From: Nodularia sphaerocarpa UHCC 0038
GTDB lineage: Bacteria; Cyanobacteriota; Cyanobacteriia; Cyanobacteriales; Nostocaceae
Reading direction: 5' to 3'
Length of the DNA: 64,000 nucleotides
Assembly (NCBI RefSeq): GCF_022376295.1
Contig: NZ_CP060140.1
Location: forward strand, 3,290,356-3,354,355
Part shown: one piece after another, positions 15,750-26,200 of the stretch
Layout: every line of letters starts with the position of its first letter
Numbering within the stretch: the first letter of the stretch is position 1
Translations under genes and position numbers: made by a program
Notes under the pieces: generated by a model
What the model was told of the DNA's origin: nothing
What the model saw: only the letters and a program-made list of their open reading frames with translations
The model's database searches: none

Positions 15750-17912
15750 TTACACAAACGATTGTACCAAAGGCAACAGCCGACCTATTTGTTCTTGACC
15801 ATTTACGGCTAAGTCGCTGTGACATAAATACAATTTTTCACCGACACGAGACAGTAAATCTGCTAGGATTTTTCGCAATCTGGCTTCTTCTAGTAAATCT
15901 TCATCTTCTGCTGTCCAACGTTCGCCTAACCTGTGTCTCAAGAACAACGGCGCTGCAAATAGCGTCGCTGCGCCACCTTTTGTCCAGAGAGGTGAACCAG
16001 CATCCAACCAAAAATGCCAACGGTGAAATCTTCTACTAGAACGATATTGGAAAATAGTTGCTAAGGTGACAGCTTTTCTGGCTGCGCCGATGGGACGCAA
16101 GGGGTAAGGATTGGCGGTAATAGTACCACGTCGGAGTAAGTGTATAAATTCGGCAATGGTTGTGTTGACTTCTCCCCCTGCTGGTATGATGGGGTTTGTT
16201 TGTCGTAAACGGGTGTCAATTTCCCAATAATGTTGGGCTGTTTCCAGTAATTCCCGCAATGCTGCCATTTCCTCGTAGGGAGGATGACGATCTTTACAGA
16301 TAAAGTCCTGCATTGCTAGATATAACAGAGAAGTTGGACTGGGACTCAAATCCTTTGCTTGTTGTTTTTCTAACCACTGCAAAATTTCACCATAAGCTGT
16401 AGTAGCTGCATAGCCAATTCTATCCCAGCGCTCGAATGCTGACACTGGGAGCAAGTGGGGATGATCGGGATGAGGTTTAAAACAGTAATCTGTAATTAAT
16501 CCGGCGCGTACTGGGTCGATGCGAGTGGGGAATAGGGAGTGGGGAGTGGGGAGTGGGGAGTGGGGAGTGGAGATTTCTGGTTTTCGACTCAAGATAACTA
16601 ACATCTCGGCTACGGCTTCTCGATCTACAAGGCGACCTAAACCGGGATAGACTAGAGCCAGCATGGTGAGTAAGGCTCGAATCACAGGTGAACTAATTAA
16701 GGGGCGTTGCTCGTTGAGTGATTCGACGGGGATGTTTTGCTTATCGAGGATTTCTACTAAAGTATAACGGGCGATCGCATCTAAACCCGGTGCAATAATT
16801 GCTACATCTTCTGCTTGTACTTGTCCCGAATTGATCGCTTTCGCAATTTCATCTGCTGTGTCTCGTAACAATTGGGCGCGGGAAGTTGTTTGAATTAACT
16901 GTACTGAGTCTGGTAAACTAGACAGCATCATTGATTCTGTGACTAACTCCACCATTGGGGTCAAAAGTTGGTCTGCTAGACATGGTAAAGGTGATGTCGT
17001 TAATCTCTCAATTTGACAACGCCCTGCTAAACCTTCTAAATAGTGAGGATCAGCGCCCAATCCTAGACGCACTGCACCATCAGGGTTATAACTAAAAGCA
17101 CCTACAGCACCTTTATTCAACAAAAAATCAAACAGTTGACGTGCTACCGCAGGATATTCATCGACATCATCTGCGAGTACAGCTTGATAGCGTTGAGTTA
17201 AGTGTTGTTGATAATGGCGATCGCTTAATAACTTCTGACTATAAAGTTCAGTAATAATCCCATAACTCAGTAATCCCCGTTCTAAACACCAGTTACGCCA
17301 ATCTAGTAACAAAGATGCCAAAAACTCCGGTTCTAAATCTATGGCATTTTCTGGTAAACCTGTTTGCAAAATCCGGCTAATATCTTCACAGATTGTACCA
17401 CTATAAGCCGCCAATTGGAATAAATCCAGAATCCGACGTACCAAACGGGATTCATTCACACCCGCACGCCGCAAAATGGCTGCATCTAACTGGGAATGCC
17501 AAAGTTTCGTCGCTAATTCCTGTTCAGTTTCTGGGCGTAATCTTACCGGAAATTGTGCTTTGAGTTTTAACGACTCAATCAATAAAGGCCAAAATAAAAT
17601 AACTTCATCTTGAAAAAAACCGAGCAGCGTCTTAGTACGAACAGGATATTTTCCCTGAGTTGCTGTGACAATTTTATCAGCCAAATCCCGGCGATTCTCA
17701 CTATTAGCAGCTAAAACCAAAACTCCTGGCTCTGTCTTGGGGAGAGGTGAAACTTGTAATCTTCCCCTACTATTTGGCTCACTTGGCTCTTTAGTATAAA
17801 TTGATGCAGAAATATCATTTTGCCTGTGCAACCAATCACAAAAAATTTCTACCAAACGAGCCGTTTTACCACTGCGGCTAGTACCAACAATCCAAATAGA
17901 ATGAGAAATCAC
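15750..17912 (-). CDS. SF1-helicase-like recombination protein (AddB/UvrD-type)
   Basis: This 720-residue protein begins with a P-loop, VGTSRSGKT at residues 9-17. Further parts follow a superfamily 1 helicase plan: a Walker B-like AVLADDVDEYPAVARQLFDFL near residue 250, EDVAIIAPGLDAIARYTLVEIL near 370 (the helicase domain 2 entry) and RPLISSPVIRALLTMLALVYPG. No PD-(D/E)XK nuclease tail is evident to me. In cyanobacterial genomes proteins of this kind are labelled recombinase family protein, and a RecBCD/AddAB-like end-processing role is plausible. A heptamer repeat is inserted in frame near residue 450 (PHSPLPTPHSLFPT). A helicase role is inferred from motifs only. Confidence 0.65.
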   Translation of the reverse strand: MISHSIWIVGTSRSGKTARLVEIFCDWLHRQNDISASIYTKEPSEPNSRGRLQVSPLPKTEPGVLVLAANSENRRDLADKIVTATQGKYPVRTKTLLGFFQDEVILFWPLLIESLKLKAQFPVRLRPETEQELATKLWHSQLDAAILRRAGVNESRLVRRILDLFQLAAYSGTICEDISRILQTGLPENAIDLEPEFLASLLLDWRNWCLERGLLSYGIITELYSQKLLSDRHYQQHLTQRYQAVLADDVDEYPAVARQLFDFLLNKGAVGAFSYNPDGAVRLGLGADPHYLEGLAGRCQIERLTTSPLPCLADQLLTPMVELVTESMMLSSLPDSVQLIQTTSRAQLLRDTADEIAKAINSGQVQAEDVAIIAPGLDAIARYTLVEILDKQNIPVESLNEQRPLISSPVIRALLTMLALVYPGLGRLVDREAVAEMLVILSRKPEISTPHSPLPTPHSLFPTRIDPVRAGLITDYCFKPHPDHPHLLPVSAFERWDRIGYAATTAYGEILQWLEKQQAKDLSPSPTSLLYLAMQDFICKDRHPPYEEMAALRELLETAQHYWEIDTRLRQTNPIIPAGGEVNTTIAEFIHLLRRGTITANPYPLRPIGAARKAVTLATIFQYRSSRRFHRWHFWLDAGSPLWTKGGAATLFAAPLFLRHRLGERWTAEDEDLLEEARLRKILADLLSRVGEKLYLCHSDLAVNGQEQIGRLLPLVQSFV
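16524..16572 (-). repeat. GGGGAGT heptamer repeat inserted in frame in a coding region
   Basis: About six copies of GGGGAGT or near copies lie within the helicase-like gene and encode the Pro/His/Ser/Thr-rich loop SPLPTPHSLFPT. Heptanucleotide repeats of this sequence are a hallmark of Nostocales intergenic DNA; here the insert keeps the frame. Confidence 0.85.
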
Positions 17913-17999
17913 AAATCCTCCCCTTATAGATTTGCTAGTATACTTCCTGCGTTAACTTAATGATCAGAAGCACTAATAAATGCTGAATAATTACCGACG

Positions 18000-19319
18000 A
18001 TGAAAATACCGTTTTTTAGCCAAAAAATTTACCCTTTTTTACTGTCTACCTACCGATGGTACTTACTCACCCCAGAGCGTTCATTGGAAGCAGCTTATCA
18101 AGCCGCATTACAGATTAAAGCCATCGAAGACGAGCATTTTAATGGTAATCAAATAGACTTAAACTCAGCCATGTACAGTAACAGTATAATGGATTTTTTT
18201 GAGTCAGATTTACAGCGACTATTAAAAAGAGCCAGAATGCGACTGACAGAGTTTCGAGCCAGTCGTTTATTTTCTAATGAATCTCATCAAAGAGCAGCTC
18301 AGAAAACAGGGATAGACTACCCTAGTCCTGCCTTCATTTTAGAGAAATTACAATTCATTGATCAAGTTATCTCCAAATATAATAACTTGGAAAACGAAAT
18401 TAATTCCGCGACTTTAGTAAATCAACCTCAAATTGTCAAAGTCGATGCGCCTACCTCTGAATTATCACCCCAAAAGTTAACAACTCCCAATCAAGAACCG
18501 CAGAAAAAACAGCGCGGCAAAGCTGATACAATGGGAATATTACCTCGGTCGATTTTAAGTACCATCGGCCGTCTGCAAGTTGAATTAGACCCAAATGCTG
18601 AACAAGATGTTGTTCAAAATTTCCGTCAGACGCAAAGAAGAACAATCATATCTATTAGATTTATTTTACTATTAATTATAGTACCTTTGTTAACTCATCA
18701 AATATCAAAAGTATTAATAGTCGGTCCGATAATCAACCATTTTAGAAATCCCGAAACAACGCAAATGTTTCTCAATTTAGAAATGGAAGAAGAAGCATTA
18801 GTAGAACTGCAAAGATTTGAAGAAAAAATCAAATTTAAAACCCTAATTAGTAGCGCCCCACCACTTTCTGCGGAAGAGATAGAAATCCAGATGGAGGATA
18901 AAGCCCTGGAAATTGCTGAACAATTTCGTCGCCAAAGCGCCAACGCCATTAAAAATGTTTTTTCTGATATTTTCTCGGTTGGTGCTTTTATTTATTTGTT
19001 AATTATCAGCAAGCGTTCTATCGCAGTCCTCAAAGATTTCTTTGATCATATTGTCTATGGTCTGAGTGACAGCGCTAAAGCATTTATTATTATTTTGTTT
19101 ACTGATGTATTTGTCGGATTTCACTCTCCGCACGGCTGGGAAGTAATATTAGAAGGTGTATCACGCCATTGGGGTTTACCAGCTAATAGAGATTTCATCT
19201 TCTTATTTATTGCCACTTTTCCCGTAATTTTGGATACTATCGTTAAATATTGGATTTTCCGTTATTTAAACCGCATATCTCCCTCCGCCGTTGCTACATA
19301 CAGGAATATGAACGAATAA
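18000..19319 (+). CDS. pxcA: Proton extrusion protein PxcA (CemA family)
   Basis: The 439-residue protein is the cyanobacterial homologue of chloroplast CemA, needed for light-driven proton extrusion and inorganic-carbon and pH balance at the cytoplasmic membrane. The N-terminus (YRWYLLTPERSLEAAYQAAL) and the DFFESDLQRLLKRARMRLTE block are typical. Membrane segments are near residues 218-235 (ISIRFILLLIIVPLLTH), 320-340 (FSDIFSVGAFIYLLIISKRS), 355-372 and 400-425, the last leading to the family signature FPVILDTIVKYWIFRYLNR. Length fits the family. The gene diverges from the helicase-like gene across an 87-bp gap. Confidence 0.92.
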   Translation: MKIPFFSQKIYPFLLSTYRWYLLTPERSLEAAYQAALQIKAIEDEHFNGNQIDLNSAMYSNSIMDFFESDLQRLLKRARMRLTEFRASRLFSNESHQRAAQKTGIDYPSPAFILEKLQFIDQVISKYNNLENEINSATLVNQPQIVKVDAPTSELSPQKLTTPNQEPQKKQRGKADTMGILPRSILSTIGRLQVELDPNAEQDVVQNFRQTQRRTIISIRFILLLIIVPLLTHQISKVLIVGPIINHFRNPETTQMFLNLEMEEEALVELQRFEEKIKFKTLISSAPPLSAEEIEIQMEDKALEIAEQFRRQSANAIKNVFSDIFSVGAFIYLLIISKRSIAVLKDFFDHIVYGLSDSAKAFIIILFTDVFVGFHSPHGWEVILEGVSRHWGLPANRDFIFLFIATFPVILDTIVKYWIFRYLNRISPSAVATYRNMNE

Positions 19320-19534
19320 CAGAAATCACATGGGCAAATTTACTAATTTTTCTCCACTTCCAACTGGTGGTGTCATGATATCGGATCATGCTTGAGGAAT
19401 GGTTTCTTTAGATTCTGGGGGGTATTCTGTATAGGTGAATTGCAATAATACCTTGTCCGATTTTTTCTGCATTATCCGCAAAATAAGGTATAAATCCAAA
19501 TAGGAGTATAATTAATTTTGATTTACTACTTGCT

Positions 19535-19540
19535 TATAAT
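19535..19540 (+). promoter_or_regulatory. Putative -10 box upstream of the PLD-helicase gene
   Basis: TATAAT lies 43 bases before the ATG at 19583, with a weak TTAATT at the -35 distance. The coding start has a good ribosome site, AAGGAAAGG. The rest of 19320-19582 shows no gene. Confidence 0.4.
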
Positions 19541-19582
19541 AACACACTTGCTACACTTACCTTCTTTACAAGGAAAGGCTAA

Positions 19583-22500
19583 ATGATCTTAGACAATGAA
19601 AAATATCGGAAAGTTCATAAGTGGATTACAAAATATACAGAAGAAGGTACTGTAGACATTGTTACAGGTTATTTTACTGTTGGGGCTTTAGCTTATCTTT
19701 CTCAGCAAATTAATCATAAAATTGCTAAATTTCGATTAGTGCTTGGGGATATTGTTAACTTAGATCAAGTCGAGAATCGCCCGTTAGATTTACTAAATGA
19801 GAATATTACCATTGAAGCGGCTCTACATCTTAGTCTTTTGGCACAGGAAGCCGTTATTTTTTTGAGACAGGATAAAGTTAAAGCAAAAACTTTAGAGCCA
19901 AATTTTTGTCATGCGAAGTGTTACTTATTTGATCCATCGAAGGATGATGATCGCAACAAGTATTTTATTTCGGGTAGTTCAAACTTAACTGAAGCAGGAA
20001 TTGGCTTAAAGCATACAAATAATTTGGAATTGAATATTGCTGAGACGGGAAATAATAGTCAATATAAAGAGTTGGTAGAATGGTTTGATTCACTTTGGCA
20101 CAAACCTCAAGCTCATAAAGAAAAAACTCTTTTATTTAAAGATGGAACCAGCAAAAAGGTTGATTTCAAGCAATATCTAATTGACGAAATTGAAAAAATA
20201 TTTATTAGATATACTCCCAGGGATATTTACTATAAGATATTATTTGAGTTGTTTGGCAATCAGGTTTTAGAAATTGAGAATGATCCAGACTTTAATCGCC
20301 AAGTGGGGAGATTGGAGAATACTGCTATTTTTACTGCACTTTATGACTTTCAAAAAAAAGGTGTTTTGAGTCTCATCCGAATGCTTCAGAAATATGATGG
20401 AGCTATTTTAGCTGATGCGGTGGGTTTAGGGAAGACTTGGAGTGCCTTGGCTGTGATGAAGTTTTTTCAGATGCAAGGACGGGAAGTTATATTACTTTGC
20501 CCCAAAAAATTAGAGAGTAACTGGAGACGCTACAAGGAAGATCAAGCATCAAAATTTGAAACCGATAAGCTTAAATTTTTCATTCGTTTTCATACCGATA
20601 TGAACAGCGATCGCCTAAATTCCTATAGCGATCGCGCTGACAAGTTTTTTTATGATGACAAGCCCAAGTTAATTGTAATTGATGAAAGTCATAACCTCAG
20701 AAATGACAAATCTAATCGTTATAAATTTTTAGTTGATAAAATTTTAAAAAAGAATCAAGATATCAAAGTTCTACTCATATCGGCAACTCCCATTAATAAC
20801 TCTTTGAATGATGTCAGAAATCAATTTAAATTAATGGTTCAGGGTGATGTGCATGGCTATGATACAAAATTGGGTGTAAAAAATATTGATTATTCCTTTA
20901 AACAGGCACAGACTATATTTAACGAGTGGCGCAGAGATGCAAAACCTCAAATCGGCAATTTTATTAAAAAGTTATCAGACAATTATTTTTTTAGGTTAAC
21001 AGATTCTCTATTAGTTGCCAGAACTCGAAAAATGGTGGAAGGTCAGCAGACAAATTTAGTATTTCCTACTAAGACAAAGCCTAAAAATTTATTTGTGACA
21101 CCACATCAGCTTGGTAATTTTGAAACCTTTGAGGAATTGTTTGAGCATTTCCCACCGATGCTATCAGGATATCAGCCAGCTTTTTATTTTGATGATGAAT
21201 CAAATCAGAAAAAAGATATATTACGTGATGAAAAGTTGCGCGATCGCTTTCTAGTTAAAATGATTTATATTTTGATGGTGAAGCGATTGGAGTCTTCTTG
21301 GTTTTCCTTTTACTTAACAGTTGAGAAAATCAAAGATCATCATCAAAATGCTTTAGATAGGATTAAAGCATATCAAGCAAACAAGGTAAAAACGGCATTA
21401 TTAGAAAATGACGTTCATGATTTAGAAAATGATGAGAATGATGATAATTTTACCGAAGTAGTGGAACAATATACGTTAGGTAAAAAACGGCCGATCAGTA
21501 TCGCAGAAATTGATCAGACTGGTAATTTAGATAAGTTTAAGGAGGATCTAAAAAAAGATTTAGATGCTCTCGATAAGCTTTACATCAATTTACAAAAGTT
21601 TGATATTAAAATTGATAAACAAATTAAGAAACCCAATCAGTTTAAATCCTGTGATGATAAGTTGGAGAGACTGATTGAAGAGATTATCAAAAAGCGTAAG
21701 TCAGGAGTAAATAACCATAATCAAAAGGTGGTTATTTTTACAGTCTATCGTGATACAGCGATGTATTTGTTTAAGCAGCTTCGAGCTAGAGGTTTTGACA
21801 AGATTGCGATCGCATCGGGTACAGGCTCATACTCAGATGATAGCAAACACAAACAGACAATGGAGGCAATTTTAGAGAGATTTGCACCCTATACAAAGCT
21901 GTTTTGCGAAAAGGAATGGGCTTTTAGCTCTGAAAAATCAGGGCTTGAGGCGTTTGCAGAATGGAAAAATTGGATTGTTGACCACCATCCTGAAACTCAC
22001 CACAAGCTAAATAAGCCAATAGACATTTTGATTGCTACTGATGCTTTGAGTGAAGGGCAAAATTTGCAAGATGCTGATATGGTGATTAATTACGATATTC
22101 ATTGGAATCCTGTACGAATTATCCAACGGATGGGCAGGATTGATCGCTTGGGTAGTCCTAATCAAGAAATTTTTGGGATTAACTTCTGGCCATCAGACAA
22201 TATTAATTCCTATCTCAATTTGCAAGGACGAATTGAGCAGCGTATGGCAGCGATGAAGTTGGCGGGAGCCGAGGTAGATCATCAATTTTCTGATAGCTTT
22301 GCCAAGATGGTTCATGATGAAGAATTTGATCAAAAGATGAATGATTTGATGATGCAGCAAATGCAAGTCACTTGGGACGATATTGAAGTAAGCGATCAAG
22401 GATTAGGCTTTGATAGTTTGTCTTTAGAGCGATATCGTCAGGATTTATTAGCAGAATTTAATCGTGACAAGGATAAATATCGCCAAATGCCAAAAGGTGT

Positions 22501-22993
22501 ATATACGGGATTTGCAGCAGAGCAGAAATCTGGTGTTAGTGATGATTTGAGTGATGGTATTATTGCTTTGTTGGGGTATCCTGCGAAACCACCTAAGAAA
22601 TTAGATCATCAATATCAGGTGTTTGATTTAATTTACATTGATAAATCAGGCAAGTTAATTTTAAAAAATCAAAAGGAAGTTTTAGATTTGCTAACCTTGT
22701 ATAAGGAGAAGGAGCGTTTTGTACCTGATGCAATTGATCGAGGTGAAGCGGTGGTAATTGCAGAATTGGTGAACGCCCTAAAAACTTGGTTAACCAGTCA
22801 AGCAGTCCAAATTGAGGAGATGGAAGATGGTTCTGTCAAACAGACGATGGGTAATGAAACGCTGGGAATTTTGCAAGGGTTAAAAAAAGGTAATAAGGCT
22901 TCTATAGATAGGATCAAGCAAAATGTTACAGTTGATGGCAAATATCAGCTAAGTAATTTCGATTTAATCAGTTGGGTTTTAGTAACGGTATAA
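19583..22993 (+). CDS. PLD-domain/SNF2-like helicase fusion, defence-type
   Basis: This 1136-residue protein has an N-terminal phospholipase D-like nuclease domain: HAKCYLF at about 109 and SGSSNLTEAG at about 131 form an HxK...N motif. It is followed by an SF2 helicase with Walker A ADAVGLGKTWS near 276, DESHNLRN (DExH) near 367, SATPINNS (motif III) and a C-terminal half with IATDALSEGQNLQDADMVI and QRMGRIDRLGSP (motifs V and VI). This architecture is common in restriction and DISARM-like defence islands, where it translocates on DNA with a methylase partner. The next plus-strand gene is exactly such a methylase, 265 bases away. Both genes are AT-rich and use TTA/AAA-heavy codons, unlike the flanking metabolic genes, suggesting transfer. 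Confidence 0.85.
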   Translation: MILDNEKYRKVHKWITKYTEEGTVDIVTGYFTVGALAYLSQQINHKIAKFRLVLGDIVNLDQVENRPLDLLNENITIEAALHLSLLAQEAVIFLRQDKVKAKTLEPNFCHAKCYLFDPSKDDDRNKYFISGSSNLTEAGIGLKHTNNLELNIAETGNNSQYKELVEWFDSLWHKPQAHKEKTLLFKDGTSKKVDFKQYLIDEIEKIFIRYTPRDIYYKILFELFGNQVLEIENDPDFNRQVGRLENTAIFTALYDFQKKGVLSLIRMLQKYDGAILADAVGLGKTWSALAVMKFFQMQGREVILLCPKKLESNWRRYKEDQASKFETDKLKFFIRFHTDMNSDRLNSYSDRADKFFYDDKPKLIVIDESHNLRNDKSNRYKFLVDKILKKNQDIKVLLISATPINNSLNDVRNQFKLMVQGDVHGYDTKLGVKNIDYSFKQAQTIFNEWRRDAKPQIGNFIKKLSDNYFFRLTDSLLVARTRKMVEGQQTNLVFPTKTKPKNLFVTPHQLGNFETFEELFEHFPPMLSGYQPAFYFDDESNQKKDILRDEKLRDRFLVKMIYILMVKRLESSWFSFYLTVEKIKDHHQNALDRIKAYQANKVKTALLENDVHDLENDENDDNFTEVVEQYTLGKKRPISIAEIDQTGNLDKFKEDLKKDLDALDKLYINLQKFDIKIDKQIKKPNQFKSCDDKLERLIEEIIKKRKSGVNNHNQKVVIFTVYRDTAMYLFKQLRARGFDKIAIASGTGSYSDDSKHKQTMEAILERFAPYTKLFCEKEWAFSSEKSGLEAFAEWKNWIVDHHPETHHKLNKPIDILIATDALSEGQNLQDADMVINYDIHWNPVRIIQRMGRIDRLGSPNQEIFGINFWPSDNINSYLNLQGRIEQRMAAMKLAGAEVDHQFSDSFAKMVHDEEFDQKMNDLMMQQMQVTWDDIEVSDQGLGFDSLSLERYRQDLLAEFNRDKDKYRQMPKGVYTGFAAEQKSGVSDDLSDGIIALLGYPAKPPKKLDHQYQVFDLIYIDKSGKLILKNQKEVLDLLTLYKEKERFVPDAIDRGEAVVIAELVNALKTWLTSQAVQIEEMEDGSVKQTMGNETLGILQGLKKGNKASIDRIKQNVTVDGKYQLSNFDLISWVLVTV

Positions 22994-23034
22994 AATTAAA
23001 AAGCGATGATTACTTGCAGTTGTATGGGAAAAGA

Positions 23035-23225
23035 GTCAGAATCGCGGATTTTGCGGATTAAAGGATTGCGCGGCTTTTTAAAATCAGAATCACGGATTTT
23101 GCGGATTAAAGGATTGCGCGGCTTTTTAAAATCAGAATCACGGATTTTGCGGATTAAAGGATTGCGCGGCTTTTTGGATTAAAAATCCGTGAAATCCCTT
23201 AATCTATCTAATCCGCTATTCTGAC
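23035..23225 (+). repeat. Dispersed palindromic repeat with GTCAGAATC/GATTCTGAC-type ends, copy 1 (expanded)
   Basis: The copy starts GTCAGAATCGCGGATTTTGC and ends AATCCGCTATTCTGAC. Its left half is expanded into three tandem 48-bp units (23036-23083, 23084-23131, 23132-23179), nearly identical. The right half reads AAAATCCGTGAAATCCCTTA and is complementary to the left, so the transcript could fold as a long hairpin. It separates the helicase and the methylase genes. Confidence 0.85.
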
Positions 23226-23258
23226 TTATGTGGGATAAAATTAACTATAAAACTAACA

Positions 23259-26200
23259 ATGAAACTAACTATGGAACTAACAAGATTTAATGAAATAGAT
23301 TTTTTACCTGCCTTAAAGGCTTTTTTTCGTGAGCTAAATGTACCTATTAATTATGTAGATGATAAGCCGACTTCGGTAAAGAAAATATTACAAAATACTT
23401 ATAAGGATAATGAGTCTTTTAGGTTAATTAATGATGTTTATTTTGTTGGGTTAGTTGATGATGCAGCTTTTAGAGGGAATCAAAGTTTAGCGATTGATCA
23501 GATTAAATCTGATTATGATGGAATTTTGATTTTTGGGATAACTTTGAATGCTCGCCTAAATGGTTTATTGCCAACGCGATCGCAGTTAGCGGAAATAGCA
23601 CGGGCTTTTAATCGGGAGTTTTGTTATACACCTGTTGTGGTGGTGTTTAGGTATGGCGAGTATCTAGCATTTGCGAATACGGAGAGATTGAAATACAAGA
23701 ATAATCGAGAAGGTGAGAAAGCGGGAAAGGTTACGCTGCTAAGAGACATTGATATCAGGCAGCCACATTCGGGACATGAACGTATTTTAGCAGAGTTAGC
23801 AATTCCGAAAAAAGGTAAGGATCGGGTCGATTCTTTTGCTCAATTATATGCTTATTGGCAGAAGGTACTTGATGTCAGCCTGTTAAATAAACAATTTTAT
23901 CAAGATGTTTCAGCCTGGTATTTTCATGCTTGTAAGCAGGTGGTTTTCCCAAAGGATGCTAAGGATAATCAAGAGAGTTTAATTAGGTTAATTACACGGT
24001 TAATGTTTGTTTGGTTTCTCAAAGAGAAAGGTTTAGTTCCTAGTGAATTATTTAATCGCGCTGATATTCAATCTATTCTCAAGAGTTTAGAACCGCAAGA
24101 AAGCACCTATTACAAGGCGATTTTACAGAATCTGTTTTTTGCAACGCTGAATACGGAAGGTAAGCGCGAGTTTATTAAAAAAAGTTCGGGCGGGCGTAAT
24201 TCGCAGCACATGGTACATAATGTGTTTCGCTATGAAGACTATTTTCAGGAGCCTGATCAGGTTATCAAGAAATATTTTGACGATATTCCTTTTTTAAATG
24301 GTGGTTTGTTTGAGTTTTTGGATGTTCCTTCACAAAAAGATAAACCTGAACCAGAGATTAGAATTGATGGGTTTAGCAATCATTCTTCTAATGTGTTATC
24401 TGTCCCAAATGAATTATTTTTTGATGATTTTCAGGATGTCGATCTAAATGCCGATTTTGGCACGAGTCGCCAGAAATATCGGGTGCGGGGTTTATTAGAA
24501 ATCTTTAAGAGCTATAAGTTTACGATTACAGAGAATACTCCCTTTGAGGAAGATGTGGCACTTGATCCTGAGTTATTAGGTCAGGTATTTGAAAATCTAT
24601 TGGCGGCTTACAATCCTGAGACTCAGACGACGGCTAGGAAACAGACAGCTTCTTTTTATACGCCGCGTGAGATTGTTAATTACATGGTGGATGAGAGTTT
24701 GATTGCGTATTTCAAGGAAAAAGGAAAAAGAAAAAAGAAAAAGTTTGCAGAGCAGGATTTTGAGGGGCGGTTAAGGTTGCTTTTGGATTATCAGTCAGTG
24801 GTTAATCCGTTTGAGGATGATCAAGAGGTGACTTTGGCTTTAATTGAGGCGATCGATAATTGCAAAATTCTTGACCCTGCTTGTGGTTCGGGGGCTTTTC
24901 CGATGGGTGTTTTGCAGAAGATGGTGCATATTTTGTCAAAGCTTGATCCGCATAATGAACGTTGGCGCAATCAACAAAAGGAAAGGGAGATTTTACCTTT
25001 ACAAAAAGATTTACAGCAGGCGCGAAAGATTTCCTATGAGGAGGCGAGGGAGGCGGCTGTCAATCAGTTACAGGAACGTTTGGCGCAGATTGAGACGGAT
25101 TTTGCCAATAATGAGAAAGATTATCCGCGTAAGTTGTTTTTGATTGAGAATTGCATCTATGGTGTGGATATTCAGCCTATTGCTTTGCAGATTGCGAAGT
25201 TACGCTGTTTTATTTCGTTGATAGTCGAGCAGAAGGTGGATGATAACCAACCGAATCGGGGGATTTTGCCTTTACCTAATTTGGAAACGAAGTTTGTGGC
25301 GGCGAATAGTTTGATTAGTTTACCACTTCAGATGAGTTTACGGAGTCCTGCGGTAGAGGTGAAAGAAAAGGAGTTAAAGGAGGTTCGGCAAAAGCATTTT
25401 ACGGCACGGTCTAAGGCGACTAAGGATAAGTATCGTAAGCGCGATGAGGAGTTGCGTAATGAGATTAGTGGTTTATTAAAGGGTACGGGTTTAAAAACGG
25501 CGTTGGCGGATAGTTTGGCGCGATGGAATCCTTATAATCAAAATACTTCGGTGGACTTTTTTGATCCTGAGTGGATGTTTGGCATTGCTGACGGTTTTGA
25601 TATTGTGATTGGCAATCCGCCCTATGTGAGACAGGAACAAATTAAAGAACTTAAGCCAACTTTAAAGGAAAAATTTGATTGTTATACAGGAGTTGCGGAT
25701 TTGTTTGTTTATTTCTTTGAGCGTGGCTATCAATTGCTAAAAAGTGGTGGCGTTTTGAGTTACATCTGTTCAAATAAATATTTTCGTTCGGGTTATGGAC
25801 AAAAGTTGCGCGATTTTCTGGGCAAAAATACAACGATTCAGCAGCTTATTGATTTTAGTGACACGGATGTTTTTACAGCTATTGCTTATCCCAGCATCAT
25901 TTTATTTAGTAAAGAAAAGGCTAGTAAAGATAACCAATTAAAAGCACTATCTTGGCAGCAAACGGAAGATTTAAATGAGTTTCCAACGGTGTTTGATACT
26001 CAAAATTTCTTGATGCCACAATCTGCACTAAAAGCTGATGGTTGGCGATTAGAAAATACACAGGTTTTAGATTTATTGGCAAAGTTGAGAAATGCTGGCA
26101 AGCCTTTGGGAGAATATGTAAACGGTAAATTTTATCGTGGTATTTTGACAGGTTTGAATGAGGCTTTTGTAATTGATCGCACCACAAGAGATAAATTAAT

